Source: Cyanobacteriota bacterium (GTDB taxonomy: Bacteria; Cyanobacteriota; Vampirovibrionia; LMEP-6097). Taken from it: DNA of 54,950 nucleotides. Below, in pieces: positions 31,754 through 39,999 of this stretch. The stretch spans positions 1 through 54,950 of the forward strand of contig JAQCFG010000005.1 of assembly GCA_027618255.1 (NCBI GenBank), in the 5' to 3' direction. The stretch's first letter is position 1; every line of letters begins with the position of its first letter. The notes beneath the pieces were generated by a model that was not told where the DNA came from, did not search any database, and saw only the letters and a list, made by a program, of their open reading frames with translations. Both the position numbers and the translations under genes were made by a program.

Positions 31754-32518
31754 ATGCAGGGGAGATCACTAGTTATATTATCAGTTTTGTTCAGTTTGTG
31801 CTTTGGCCTAAGTCCAGCACATGCTCTAAAGCTACCTGATATCCATTCGCCAAACAGCTTGGCCAAGGATTCTCAGGGCAATACTTATATTGCTGCCATG
31901 GCAGAATCGAATATCTACAGAATGAATTCTGAAGGTGAGCTTTATCTTTTTGCAGGCACAGGACAAGGACTATATCAAGAAGGTCCTAGACTAGCTGCTA
32001 GTTTTAGAAATCCATATTCTGTTGCAGTAGATTCCAAAAACAATCTCTATGTTGCAGATTCTGGTAACAACCGTATTAGAAAGATCGACAATAAAACAGG
32101 TACAGTGAGCACCTATGCAGGTTCCGATAGTACCGGTCACAAAGATGGCAAAGCACTTGATGCACAGTTTAATTTCCCGTACGGAATAATTTTTGATAAA
32201 GAAGACAATCTTTATGTATCTGATCAACGCAATCATTCGATTCGCAAGATCAGCAGCAAGGGCAAAGTTTCTACTATTGCAGGCACTCAAAGCTCTGGCA
32301 CAGTAGATGGCAAGGTTGCTCGTTTCAAGTATCCATCAGCAATTGCAATGGGCACAGATGATAATGTCTATGTCTTAGACAACGGTAATAAGGTACTTCG
32401 CAAAATCAACGGTGACTCTGGCTTAGTCAGTACTATCACTGATGAAGAAGACAACAAATCTAATCTAAGAGTACCTAAGCAGGCTGTTGAAGTTGAGAGA
32501 GTTGCGTTTAATCAGTAA
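31754..32518 (+). CDS. Exported NHL-repeat beta-propeller protein
   Basis: 254 residues with a signal peptide (cleavage after AHA, about 24) and four to five NHL repeats of about 45 residues with patterns such as NNLYVADSGNNRIRKI (about 93), DNLYVSDQRNHSIRKI (about 155) and DNVYVLDNGNKVLRKI (about 208). Six repeats are usual for a closed propeller, so it may oligomerise or be short. Role unknown; such proteins bind other proteins or carbohydrates. Convergent with the large gene at 32533. Confidence 0.85.
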   Translation: MQGRSLVILSVLFSLCFGLSPAHALKLPDIHSPNSLAKDSQGNTYIAAMAESNIYRMNSEGELYLFAGTGQGLYQEGPRLAASFRNPYSVAVDSKNNLYVADSGNNRIRKIDNKTGTVSTYAGSDSTGHKDGKALDAQFNFPYGIIFDKEDNLYVSDQRNHSIRKISSKGKVSTIAGTQSSGTVDGKVARFKYPSAIAMGTDDNVYVLDNGNKVLRKINGDSGLVSTITDEEDNKSNLRVPKQAVEVERVAFNQ

Positions 32519-32532
32519 TTCCAAGTCTCTTG

Positions 32533-34800
32533 TTACCACTGGTGTCTTCTACCGAATCTACGTCTTGGTTTGAGATTGGTTGAATCTTGATATATATTAT
32601 ATCTCTGGCTTTGCTTTTGATAAACCACCTCTGTTTTGCGAGTTAGCTCTTCTTCACGAGCAGAAGCTGTTTTCTCTTTAATATCAGCAAGCCTCGAACT
32701 GAGATCAAAATCTAATGGCTGCCATTCTCTCTTAGCTGGAATATAGACTTGAGGCTTACTTTGTCCATCTTTACGAACAGCCGTAACCAAAGTCTCTCCA
32801 TCAGCAGTTTTAATAGTACCCATATTATAAATCTCTAAAATTTCCTTGCGATTCTTAGGATCAGTCCATACCGCTTTAAATTCATCACTTTCACCTGCAA
32901 CTGGCTCTGAATAAAAGCTTGTTTTACCTTCTTGATTTGTACTCTGTGCTGTTACCCCATTCAAGGCATTGATTTCTGCAATTACTTGAGCCTGATTTTG
33001 TTTCTCGATACTTGTCCAGTCACTTTGTCCCTCAGTTTTTTCAAAAAGCGTTGTTTGAGATCCTTTGAGTGCATAAATTCTTTCTATATGTTTACCTGAA
33101 GCATCTGCCCTAGTACCTGCGTTATAGTACTGCCAACCACTTTGACTTGCATGACTTTCTTGGCCAGCAATTAGAGCCTGAGTAGCTTCTGTTTGTTTAA
33201 TAGTAGATAAATCAGCTTGTACTGATTTAAGTGCAAGCATGTCATCAAGCCGGATATCTGTTTTGGGTTTAATCCCTGAGCTTGCAATTATTTCTTGAGC
33301 GAACTTGATTGCTTCGGTTGATTCTTCTCCAAGTCCGGAAAAAGCAGCATGCAAGTCAGAACTGGCTTGACTCCGCACTTCTTTATCTTTTTGTATATGT
33401 GATTTTCTTTCATTTGCATAATAACCTTCATTCATAGCATCATAAGTGCCAGAGATTCTGGGACTAAACGCACGATTTAATCCCAAGAAACCAGGTGGAA
33501 CCTCTACCCCTGGAGACCAATTAGCAACAGCGCTAGCGCTAGCACGAGGATCATTACGAGCAATAGATTTAACTGTATCTTGTAACACGATCTCACGCAT
33601 TTGTTCAGCGTAATTAGCCTTCTCTCTTTCTGCTGGAGTTTGCGGATTTTTCAAAATCCGAATTGCTATATTATTAGCCAAACCATCCAACTTTGTCTTA
33701 TCAAGTTTACCCTCTTTATCAAATAAACTAGTAACAACTCCTGCTGCTGATTCAATATTAAAATCCTTAATTCCCATGAGCTTAGCTTCTCGGGACGTAA
33801 AATCCACTAAATTGCTAGCAAATGTTTTCTTACCTTCTGGACTAAGACCTTCAAAAATAGTTCTAGCTTTTGAAGCAAGTTGGATTAGATCAGGCTTAGC
33901 CTCTGAACTTAATCCTTTAACTAAATCTAAGCTACCAGAGAGCAAAGTATTTCTATCCGCTGGGTTTAACTTACTTACAGTACCATGAACAAAATCTGTA
34001 ATTGAGTCCAAATGTTCTTTGGTTAGTTTTTCGCCACTAATCGTTGCTGCTGAGCCTACTATATCTGCAACTAATTCTCTATCTCCAGCAAGTCTCTCAG
34101 CTACTTTGGTCATAGATGCTGAATTTGGATTTTCACGTGCAGCTTGAAAATCTGATATGAAATCCATTCTCTCTGCAAGCTGCTCATCAGTACCGCGAGC
34201 TAATAAGCCGGCTGCAAAATCTAGAGCCTCGCTAGAAGTCTTTAGTCTTGGTTTGTCGCTAGTGGCTGATTGAACCAAAGACAAAGTCTCCAAACTACTA
34301 CGCAATTCTGCTTCTCTCCTTTCAATAGAAACATTGTCACCAAGAGACTTGGCTTTCTCTAATATAATCTCTTTTGTTAAACCTCTTATTCCCTCTGGAC
34401 TTTTAAACCGCACACTGTCAGTCGACTTAAGCTTATCCATAGTGAATGAATCGAGCTTCACAAGATCATTATTTGCTTTGATTTTGTTTTCAATATTGTC
34501 AAAATATTGATTTTGAACTTTCTGCTTTGCTGCTCTTGCCAGTTCTTCTGCACCAGATTTTTGCCATAGCGCTCCAGCAGTACTAGCAATCAAACTAGAA
34601 ACAGCAGCATATTGTTCACCTTTTGGTAAATCAGAGGAAGGTTGCTTTAAGCCAAAGACTGGAGTTTGAGCTACCTTTAGTTTATCAGCTTGCTCTACTA
34701 CAAAGCTAGCTTCAATAACTTTCGGGACAGGCTTTTTGTCCTCCTCATCATCAATCCTGGAATCACTTCCAGAACCAATACTAACGCCGCCAACACTCAA
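32533..34800 (-). CDS. Large hydrophilic helical protein of unknown function
   Basis: 755 residues with no signal peptide or membrane helix. It starts with a Gly/Ser segment and an acidic stretch (DDEEDKKPVP), then is almost wholly helical with many Ala, Lys, Glu and Ser. The last 200 residues look more beta-rich (QSGWQYYNAGTRAD, QVYIPAKREWQPLDFDL). The start is TTG with AAAGGAG 9 bases upstream. I recognise no family; a structural or secreted effector-like role cannot be separated from the sequence. Confidence 0.65.
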   Translation of the reverse strand: MSVGGVSIGSGSDSRIDDEEDKKPVPKVIEASFVVEQADKLKVAQTPVFGLKQPSSDLPKGEQYAAVSSLIASTAGALWQKSGAEELARAAKQKVQNQYFDNIENKIKANNDLVKLDSFTMDKLKSTDSVRFKSPEGIRGLTKEIILEKAKSLGDNVSIERREAELRSSLETLSLVQSATSDKPRLKTSSEALDFAAGLLARGTDEQLAERMDFISDFQAARENPNSASMTKVAERLAGDRELVADIVGSAATISGEKLTKEHLDSITDFVHGTVSKLNPADRNTLLSGSLDLVKGLSSEAKPDLIQLASKARTIFEGLSPEGKKTFASNLVDFTSREAKLMGIKDFNIESAAGVVTSLFDKEGKLDKTKLDGLANNIAIRILKNPQTPAEREKANYAEQMREIVLQDTVKSIARNDPRASASAVANWSPGVEVPPGFLGLNRAFSPRISGTYDAMNEGYYANERKSHIQKDKEVRSQASSDLHAAFSGLGEESTEAIKFAQEIIASSGIKPKTDIRLDDMLALKSVQADLSTIKQTEATQALIAGQESHASQSGWQYYNAGTRADASGKHIERIYALKGSQTTLFEKTEGQSDWTSIEKQNQAQVIAEINALNGVTAQSTNQEGKTSFYSEPVAGESDEFKAVWTDPKNRKEILEIYNMGTIKTADGETLVTAVRKDGQSKPQVYIPAKREWQPLDFDLSSRLADIKEKTASAREEELTRKTEVVYQKQSQRYNIYQDSTNLKPRRRFGRRHQW

Positions 34801-34855
34801 TAGAGTCTCCTTTCGTCGACTCCCTTCTCTCCTTTATTAGTGATGCATTTATAAG

Positions 34856-36619
34856 TTATGAATTAGTTAAAGCTTTCTCAAGTCCTATATCCGCATAAAC
34901 ATGCGTCTCAGCTTTAGCGCCAGGATGAGTAACAGCACCAAGGTGCGCTGGACCCACTAGCTGAGCGTATTTCCACAGAGTACCAGAGTTATAGTCATTT
35001 GCTCTCTTGGTCCACTTGGCGCGGCGTTCTGCTAATTGAGCATCAGACAAAGCAACACTTAGCTCACGAGTCTTTGCATTAATAGTAATAATGTCGCCGT
35101 CTTCAAGCAAGCCAATTGGGCCGCTTTCAGCAGCTTCTGGTCCAACATGACCAACACAAAATCCGCGAGTGCCGCCTGAGAATCTTCCATCAGTAATAAG
35201 TGCGACTTTCTCGCCCATGCCTTGACCATAGATCGCAGCAGTTGTTGCTAGCATCTCGCGCATTCCTGGCCCGCCCTTAGGTCCTTCGTAGCGAATCACA
35301 ATCACATCGCCTTCTTTGTAATCGCGCTTCTCAACAGCGCGGAAAGCATCTTCCTCACAATCAAAGACTCTAGCTGGTCCTTTATGTTCTTGTGAAACCA
35401 AGCCTGCGACTTTGACAATCGCACCATCAGGAGCCAGGTTGCCCTTGAGAGTAACTACTCCACCAGTCTTGCTGATTGGCTTTGAGCATCTATAAAGCAG
35501 GTCTTGCTCTTGTTTTGGGAAAGTCGCGCTAGCAGCATTTTGCGCAATGGTCTTGCCGTTAACAGTCATACAATCACCATGAATAAATCCAGCGTCCAGT
35601 AATTCCTTGATCACGATTTGGATACCACCAAGCTCATAAAGATCCTTCGCTACATATTTGCCGCCTGGTTTGAGGGAGGTGATATAAGGAGTGCGATTAA
35701 AAATCTCACCAACATCTTCCATAGTAAAAACAATTCCGGCTTCATGTGCCATTGCAGGCAAATGCAAAGCAGCATTGGTAGAGCCGCCAGTAGCTGCTAC
35801 TATAGTTGCAGCATTTTCTAGTGCCTTGCGAGTGACAATATCTCTTGGTCTAATGTTAAGCGCAAGCGCTTCCATCACCGCCTCGCCAGCTAGTTTGCAA
35901 TGCTTGTTTCTGTCTTCATAAGGAGCAGGCGGAGCAGAAGATCCAGGCAAAGCTAAACCAATTGCTTCACTTACGCAAGCCATAGTGTTAGCAGTGAACT
36001 GCCCGCCACATGCGCCAGCTGATGGGCAAGCAGCGTCAGTAAGCTGCTTGAGCTCCTCATCAGTCATATTGCCAGCGTCGTTTTGACCAACAGCTTCAAA
36101 AACATCAACGATAGTTACGTCTTTGCCTTTGTGTTGTCCAGGCAAAATCGAGCCGCCGTACATAAAAACGCTTGGTACATTGAGTCTGAGCATCGACATC
36201 ATCATGCCAGGTAGCGACTTATCGCAGCCAGCGATTCCCACAATCGCATCGTAACAATGACCGCGCACCGAAAGCTCGACTGAGTCAGCAATAACTTCAC
36301 GAGACACAAGTGATGATTTCATTCCTTGATGTCCCATTGCAATTCCATCGGTAACAGTAATAGTGTGAATCCCAAATGGAATTCCACCAGACTTGGCTAC
36401 AGCTTCTTTGACTATTACCGCTTGTCTAGGTAAGTCGATATTGCAAGGCGCGCTCTCGTTACCGCAATCAACGACACAAACAAAAGGTTTGGTTTCAAGG
36501 TCATCCTTGCCAGGTCCTTCAGGGAAGGCATCGGTTTTGAGATTCTTGAGCATGGTTAAACGTCCCTCACAACCGTGTACATTACTGATGAATTTAGATG
36601 GTAGTTGTTTTTTGTCCAT
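34856..36619 (-). CDS. ilvD: Dihydroxy-acid dehydratase
   Basis: Iron-sulfur enzyme of valine, leucine and isoleucine synthesis that dehydrates 2,3-dihydroxy-acids to 2-oxo-acids. 587 residues, normal length. Family blocks are present: [19 protein letters not shown] (about 95), [13 protein letters not shown] with a cluster Cys (about 145), [16 protein letters not shown] with another (about 205) and [19 protein letters not shown] near 485. TATACT ends 8 bases before the ATG. No other branched-chain genes are in the window. Confidence 0.96.
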   Translation of the reverse strand: MDKKQLPSKFISNVHGCEGRLTMLKNLKTDAFPEGPGKDDLETKPFVCVVDCGNESAPCNIDLPRQAVIVKEAVAKSGGIPFGIHTITVTDGIAMGHQGMKSSLVSREVIADSVELSVRGHCYDAIVGIAGCDKSLPGMMMSMLRLNVPSVFMYGGSILPGQHKGKDVTIVDVFEAVGQNDAGNMTDEELKQLTDAACPSAGACGGQFTANTMACVSEAIGLALPGSSAPPAPYEDRNKHCKLAGEAVMEALALNIRPRDIVTRKALENAATIVAATGGSTNAALHLPAMAHEAGIVFTMEDVGEIFNRTPYITSLKPGGKYVAKDLYELGGIQIVIKELLDAGFIHGDCMTVNGKTIAQNAASATFPKQEQDLLYRCSKPISKTGGVVTLKGNLAPDGAIVKVAGLVSQEHKGPARVFDCEEDAFRAVEKRDYKEGDVIVIRYEGPKGGPGMREMLATTAAIYGQGMGEKVALITDGRFSGGTRGFCVGHVGPEAAESGPIGLLEDGDIITINAKTRELSVALSDAQLAERRAKWTKRANDYNSGTLWKYAQLVGPAHLGAVTHPGAKAETHVYADIGLEKALTNS

Positions 36620-36627
36620 GGTTGATT

Positions 36628-36633
36628 AGTATA
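36628..36633 (-). promoter_or_regulatory. -10 box for ilvD
   Basis: TATACT on the minus strand ends 8 bases before the ATG at 36619; no ribosome site is seen. Confidence 0.5.
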
Positions 36634-36743
36634 ACAAGCCTAGCTATTTAGCTTAAACAAAATTAATGCACCTTATCTTTGTATGTGCTAAAATGGCAAT
36701 AATTGCATTTTGCCACTAAGAGTTTCTTTTGGTTACCTTTGGG

Positions 36744-36749
36744 TATAAT
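36744..36749 (+). promoter_or_regulatory. -10 box of the toxin-antitoxin operon
   Basis: GGG-TATAAT ends 9 bases before the antitoxin ATG at 36759. A TACC-TTTG-GGTA symmetry overlaps it, and a TGGCAA/TTGCCA inverted repeat (36694-36715) lies just upstream. Either could be the site for autoregulation by the antitoxin. Confidence 0.5.
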
Positions 36750-36758
36750 GTGATTATT

Positions 36759-36992
36759 ATGGCAAAAGCAGTGAAATTATCAGAGGAACTAGTAGCAGAA
36801 GCAAAAAAACATGCAAAAGTAAATTGCAGGTCTGTACCTGGACAAATTGAGTTTTGGGCAAAGGTGGCAATGGCTGCCGAAGCTAATCCTGATTTACCCT
36901 TCCATTTTATTAAAGGCATTTTGATTTCAGTGGAAGAAATTAATAATGGAAAAGAGCTAGAAGAATATAAATTTGGACCACTAGATTCCTGA
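36759..36992 (+). CDS. ParD-like antitoxin (type II toxin-antitoxin)
   Basis: 77 residues. MAKAVKLSEELVAEAKKHAKV is followed by RSVPGQIEFWAKVAMAAE, the pattern of the ParD-like antitoxin family in which the N-terminal ribbon-helix-helix binds operator DNA. The C-terminal part should wrap the toxin. I start at 36759, behind the -10 box, not at the earlier in-frame codon at 36729, which lies upstream of the box. The toxin follows 37 bases later. Confidence 0.85.
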   Translation: MAKAVKLSEELVAEAKKHAKVNCRSVPGQIEFWAKVAMAAEANPDLPFHFIKGILISVEEINNGKELEEYKFGPLDS

Positions 36993-37029
36993 GGTTTCAA
37001 AAATAAAGGGAGCTTTGGCAGGAAGTCTA

Positions 37030-37308
37030 ATGAAAATCATTTATACCCCATGGTTTAAAAAAGCTATAAAGAGGTTACAGGTAAATCAAAAAAATGATCT
37101 TGATAATGCTATAGCATTTTTGATAGAAGAGCCTCTTATAGGCGAGCTTAAAGTTGGAGACTTAGCTGGAACAAGAGTACACAAGTTTAAGATGAATAAT
37201 CAGCTTACTCTTTTGGCTTATATTTATTGTGATGAGCAAATTATTCTTACTTTATTAGACCTTGGCTCACATCAAAACTTTTACCGAGATTTAAAAAAGA
37301 AACTCTGA
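37030..37308 (+). CDS. RelE/ParE-superfamily toxin
   Basis: 92 residues with the RelE/ParE fold pattern: MKIIYTPWFKKAIKRL, a Leu-rich helix, then strands GTRVHKFKMNNQLTLLAYIY and IILTLLDLGSHQNFYRDLKK. The C-terminal strand and helix carry the residues usual for this group (LDLGSH-x-NFY-x-DL). It pairs with the ParD-like antitoxin. AGGAAG precedes the ATG at 37030. Its end overlaps the converging mutM gene by 28 bases. Confidence 0.85.
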   Translation: MKIIYTPWFKKAIKRLQVNQKNDLDNAIAFLIEEPLIGELKVGDLAGTRVHKFKMNNQLTLLAYIYCDEQIILTLLDLGSHQNFYRDLKKKL

Positions 37309-38126
37309 CAGTGCCCGCAAAAATAAGTCGATCTCCCATTTTGCCTAATCTGATGAATCGGTCTTGAACACTTACTGCAAGGCATGTCTAGCCTGTCGTA
37401 GACTAGGAATTGATGTTGAAAATATCCAGCCTCGCCATCTGCCTTAGCATAATCACGGAGAGTAGAACCTCCTGCTTCAATGGCTCGCTCCAAAGTCTCT
37501 ACTATTGCTTCGTATAATTTGCCTGCTTCTTTTTTAGTCAAAGTGCTTGCGATACGCCCAGGATGAATCCCAGCACTAAACAAAGACTCAGAAGCATAAA
37601 TATTGCCAACACCAACAACTATAGATGAGTCCATAATTACCGACTTGATAGATTTGTTGCGTGCTTGAGTGATCTTGAATAATTGAACAGTGTTGAATTC
37701 TTTAGAGAGAGGCTCAAGCCCGAGCTTTTTGAAGAACTTAAACTCTGCAAATTCTGGTTCACGCAAAAGAGTCACCAAGCCAAAGCGACGCGTGTCATTA
37801 AAGACCAAAAGTCCGCCGTTACTTAAATCAATAATCAAATGATCGTGTTTGGCTTTTTTATATTCTTGTAGATTAAGGTAGACTCTCAAACGACCACTCA
37901 TACCCAAGTGAATAACAATCACTCTGTGATTATCAAGCTCTAGCAAAATATACTTAGCCTTGCGTTTGACCTTGGTTATAGTCTTGCCTTTAACGGCACG
38001 TGCAAAATCTTGTGGTATTTCTATTCTGAGTTTAGAGTTTAATACCTTAGCTTTAGTGATAGACAAGCCTTCAATTAGAGGAGCAATTCCTCTGACTATG
38101 GTTTCAACTTCTGGAAGTTCAGGCAT
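37281..38126 (-). CDS. mutM: Formamidopyrimidine-DNA glycosylase
   Basis: Excises 8-oxoguanine and FapyG and nicks the strand. The mature enzyme must begin PELPEVE, because Pro2 is the nucleophile; this fixes the start at the ATG at 38126. A -10 box (TACTAT) also ends 6 bases before it, while the upstream in-frame ATG abuts the box. Other signatures: the helix-two-turns-helix region (GVGNIYASESLF, about 168) and a C-terminal zinc finger (CSKC...CGHC, about 245-270). 281 residues, normal length. Confidence 0.96.
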   Translation of the reverse strand: MPELPEVETIVRGIAPLIEGLSITKAKVLNSKLRIEIPQDFARAVKGKTITKVKRKAKYILLELDNHRVIVIHLGMSGRLRVYLNLQEYKKAKHDHLIIDLSNGGLLVFNDTRRFGLVTLLREPEFAEFKFFKKLGLEPLSKEFNTVQLFKITQARNKSIKSVIMDSSIVVGVGNIYASESLFSAGIHPGRIASTLTKKEAGKLYEAIVETLERAIEAGGSTLRDYAKADGEAGYFQHQFLVYDRLDMPCSKCSRPIHQIRQNGRSTYFCGHCQSFFFKSR

Positions 38127-38132
38127 CTTCAT

Positions 38133-38138
38133 ATAGTA
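38133..38138 (-). promoter_or_regulatory. -10 box of a leaderless mutM promoter
   Basis: TACTAT on the minus strand ends 6 bases before the biochemically required ATG at 38126. Confidence 0.6.
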
Positions 38139-38209
38139 GCTTGGCTTAAATGAGTAAGTTTTAATCCCCGGGTGCGTATTACAGATTGCATAGAGCCAAA
38201 AAATTTGCT

Positions 38210-38262
38210 ATAATGGATACTATCAACAAATTTAACAAGTCCCTCTGAGGGGCTTTTTTTTT
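38210..38262 (+). promoter_or_regulatory. Promoter followed at once by a terminator
   Basis: TGC-TATAAT (38210-38215) predicts +1 near 38222. A rho-independent terminator (stem AAGTCCCT/AGGGGCTT, nine T) ends at 38262, so the RNA would be only about 40 bases. It could be a tiny regulatory RNA or an attenuated leader for the flavoprotein gene at 38414. Confidence 0.5.
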
Positions 38263-38270
38263 GCTCTTTT

Positions 38271-38380
38271 GAGCCTGGCTGCTAAGCCCAATAACAGCGT
38301 GCTCACTTCGCGGACTCAGTTCTTTTACTATAAGGGTTTTCCATCTTCCCTGAATGTTCTTGAGCTTAGCAACTAGGCTC
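38271..38380. repeat. Palindromic element with 17-base arms
   Basis: GAGCCTGGCTGCTAAGC (38271-38287) pairs with 38364-38380 at 15 of 17 positions, enclosing about 76 bases. It begins next to the short terminator and ends 33 bases before the flavoprotein start. An upstream extension of that ORF to 38354 is repeat-derived. Confidence 0.75.
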
Positions 38381-38413
38381 TATTGCTATCATTGCAAACT
38401 ACAAGAATACAAA

Positions 38414-39592
38414 ATGTGTAATTTAAACAAATACGACTCTATAATAATCGGCGCTGGCGCGGCAGGCTTTTTTGCCGCTATTGAAGCGGGTAAACGTGGG
38501 CTTAAAGTACTACTATTAGACCACTCTAAAAAGATAGGAGAAAAAATCCGTATCTCAGGAGGCGGGCGTTGTAACTTTACCAATCTTGGAGCAGGTCCAG
38601 AGAACTATCTCTCTAACAATCCACATTTTTGTAAATCAGCTCTTGCTAGTTATACGGCTCAAGATTTTATTGACTTAGTCGAGAAACACAATATCCCCTA
38701 TCATGAGAAAAAACTCGGGCAGCTTTTTTGTGACCGCGGTTCTGGAGACATTATCACCCTCCTGCACAGAGAAGCTGAACGAGCTGGAGTAGAAATTCTT
38801 ACCAACTGCAAAGTAAGAGACTTTGGACCAGAGTCGTATAAGGATGGCAAGTTTGAACTTGAAACCAGCCTTGGAGACTTTCAAGCAAGCTCTGTTGTAA
38901 TTGCAACTGGCGGTCTCTCGATTCCGCAAATTGGCGCCACTGATTTTGGTTATAAAATCGCGCGCAATTTTGGACTCAAAATTGTTGAGCCTAGACCAGC
39001 TCTTGTGCCCTTTACTTGCAAGCAAGAAATTTTTGCCGAGCTAACAGGCATGAGCCTAGATACTGTAGTTAGTCTTGGTAAAACTAGCTTTCGTGAAAAT
39101 ATTTTATTCACCCACAAAGGGCTTAGTGGTCCTGCGATTTTGCAAATCTCAAGTTATTGGAATCCTGGCGATTTCATCACTATCGACACTTGTCCTGATA
39201 GAGATCTTTACCAAGAGCTTGTTGATCTGAAGAAACAATCAACTAAACAAATCAAGACTTTGCTAGATTATCCGGATAAGTTCTTAGATAATATCGGCTC
39301 AGTTTTTGACTTAAGTCAAAAAATCTCAGAAACCAGTAATCAATTCTTGCAAGAACTAAGTCATAAACTCAAAAATTGGCAAATTACTCCAACAGGTACT
39401 GAGGGTTTTGCCAAAGCTGAAGTTACAGTTGGCGGCGTTGACACTAATGAACTTAATTCTAAAACCATGGAAGCAAAAAAAGTCCCTGGGCTTTATTTTA
39501 TTGGTGAAGTGGTTGACGTGACCGGTTGGCTTGGTGGCTATAACTTCCAGTGGGCGTGGTCATCGGGTTATACAGCTGGCAACAATTGTTGA
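38414..39592 (+). CDS. NAD(P)/FAD-dependent oxidoreductase, HI0933/BaiN family
   Basis: 392 residues. FAD-binding GxGxxG as IIIGAGAAGFFAAIEAGKRG near the start, SGGGRCNFTN (about 50), ATGGLSIPQIGATDFGY (about 165), FTHKGLSGPAILQIS (about 233) and the C-terminal GLYFIGEVVDVTGWLGGYNFQWAWSSG block define this family. Its best-studied members include BaiN of gut clostridia; the role elsewhere is unknown. I start at MCNLNKYDS (38414) because the frame before it is repeat sequence. Confidence 0.92.
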   Translation: MCNLNKYDSIIIGAGAAGFFAAIEAGKRGLKVLLLDHSKKIGEKIRISGGGRCNFTNLGAGPENYLSNNPHFCKSALASYTAQDFIDLVEKHNIPYHEKKLGQLFCDRGSGDIITLLHREAERAGVEILTNCKVRDFGPESYKDGKFELETSLGDFQASSVVIATGGLSIPQIGATDFGYKIARNFGLKIVEPRPALVPFTCKQEIFAELTGMSLDTVVSLGKTSFRENILFTHKGLSGPAILQISSYWNPGDFITIDTCPDRDLYQELVDLKKQSTKQIKTLLDYPDKFLDNIGSVFDLSQKISETSNQFLQELSHKLKNWQITPTGTEGFAKAEVTVGGVDTNELNSKTMEAKKVPGLYFIGEVVDVTGWLGGYNFQWAWSSGYTAGNNC

Positions 39593-39629
39593 TAGTTATT
39601 GTCCTAATGCTTAATTAATTCTCTATAGC

Positions 39630-39757
39630 ATCGAAGCAGTACAAAACAAATTTTCAAAAAAGTAATCTCGCAAAGTCAGCAGCTTCTCTGAAGCTGAACT
39701 ATACTCACTTTGCTACAAAATCTTTTTTGAGAAATTGTTTTGCACTGCTTCTTTTGA
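39630..39757. repeat. Long imperfect palindrome, first of two
   Basis: GAAGCAGT (39633) pairs with ACTGCTTC (39744-39751), CAAAACAA with TTGTTTTG (39735-39742), then TTTTCAAAAAAG with CTTTTTTGA, and inside that CGCAAAG with CTTTGC around a CAGC...GCTG tip. The whole forms one hairpin of nearly 120 bases. Confidence 0.85.
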
Positions 39758-39812
39758 TAAGGTAAATCCACAGAAGATTTAAATTAATCTTTGCAGCAAG
39801 GAGCAGAGATTG

Positions 39813-39934
39813 CATATGCCTCAATTTTCGCAGATCCGGACGGGAGCCCACGGTTGAGATTTTGGAGCAGCTTGACTGCGACAGGAAATCAATCCGTTGG
39901 GCCATGCCGGTCAAGAAAATTTTGTAGGCATATG
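39813..39934. repeat. Long imperfect palindrome, second of two
   Basis: CATATGCCT (39813-39821) pairs with AGGCATATG (39926-39934). Inner blocks CAATTTTC/GAAAATTTTG, CCGG/CCGG, GCCCACGG/CCGTTGGGC and TTGAGATTT/AAATCAA give a hairpin of about 120 bases. It shares no obvious sequence with its neighbour. The 407-base gap between two convergent genes is almost wholly these two structures; I see no gene there. Confidence 0.85.
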
Positions 39935-39999
39935 AATCCTGCCTGGTATTATGCCACTAGAAACCGTGTGCTCATTAACAAACCACTTAAGCCTTAGGA

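Noticed and set aside
38354-38413. An N-terminal extension of the BaiN-like flavoprotein
   Set aside because: It is encoded by the arm of a palindrome. The FAD-binding motif begins normally about 7 residues after the ATG at 38414.
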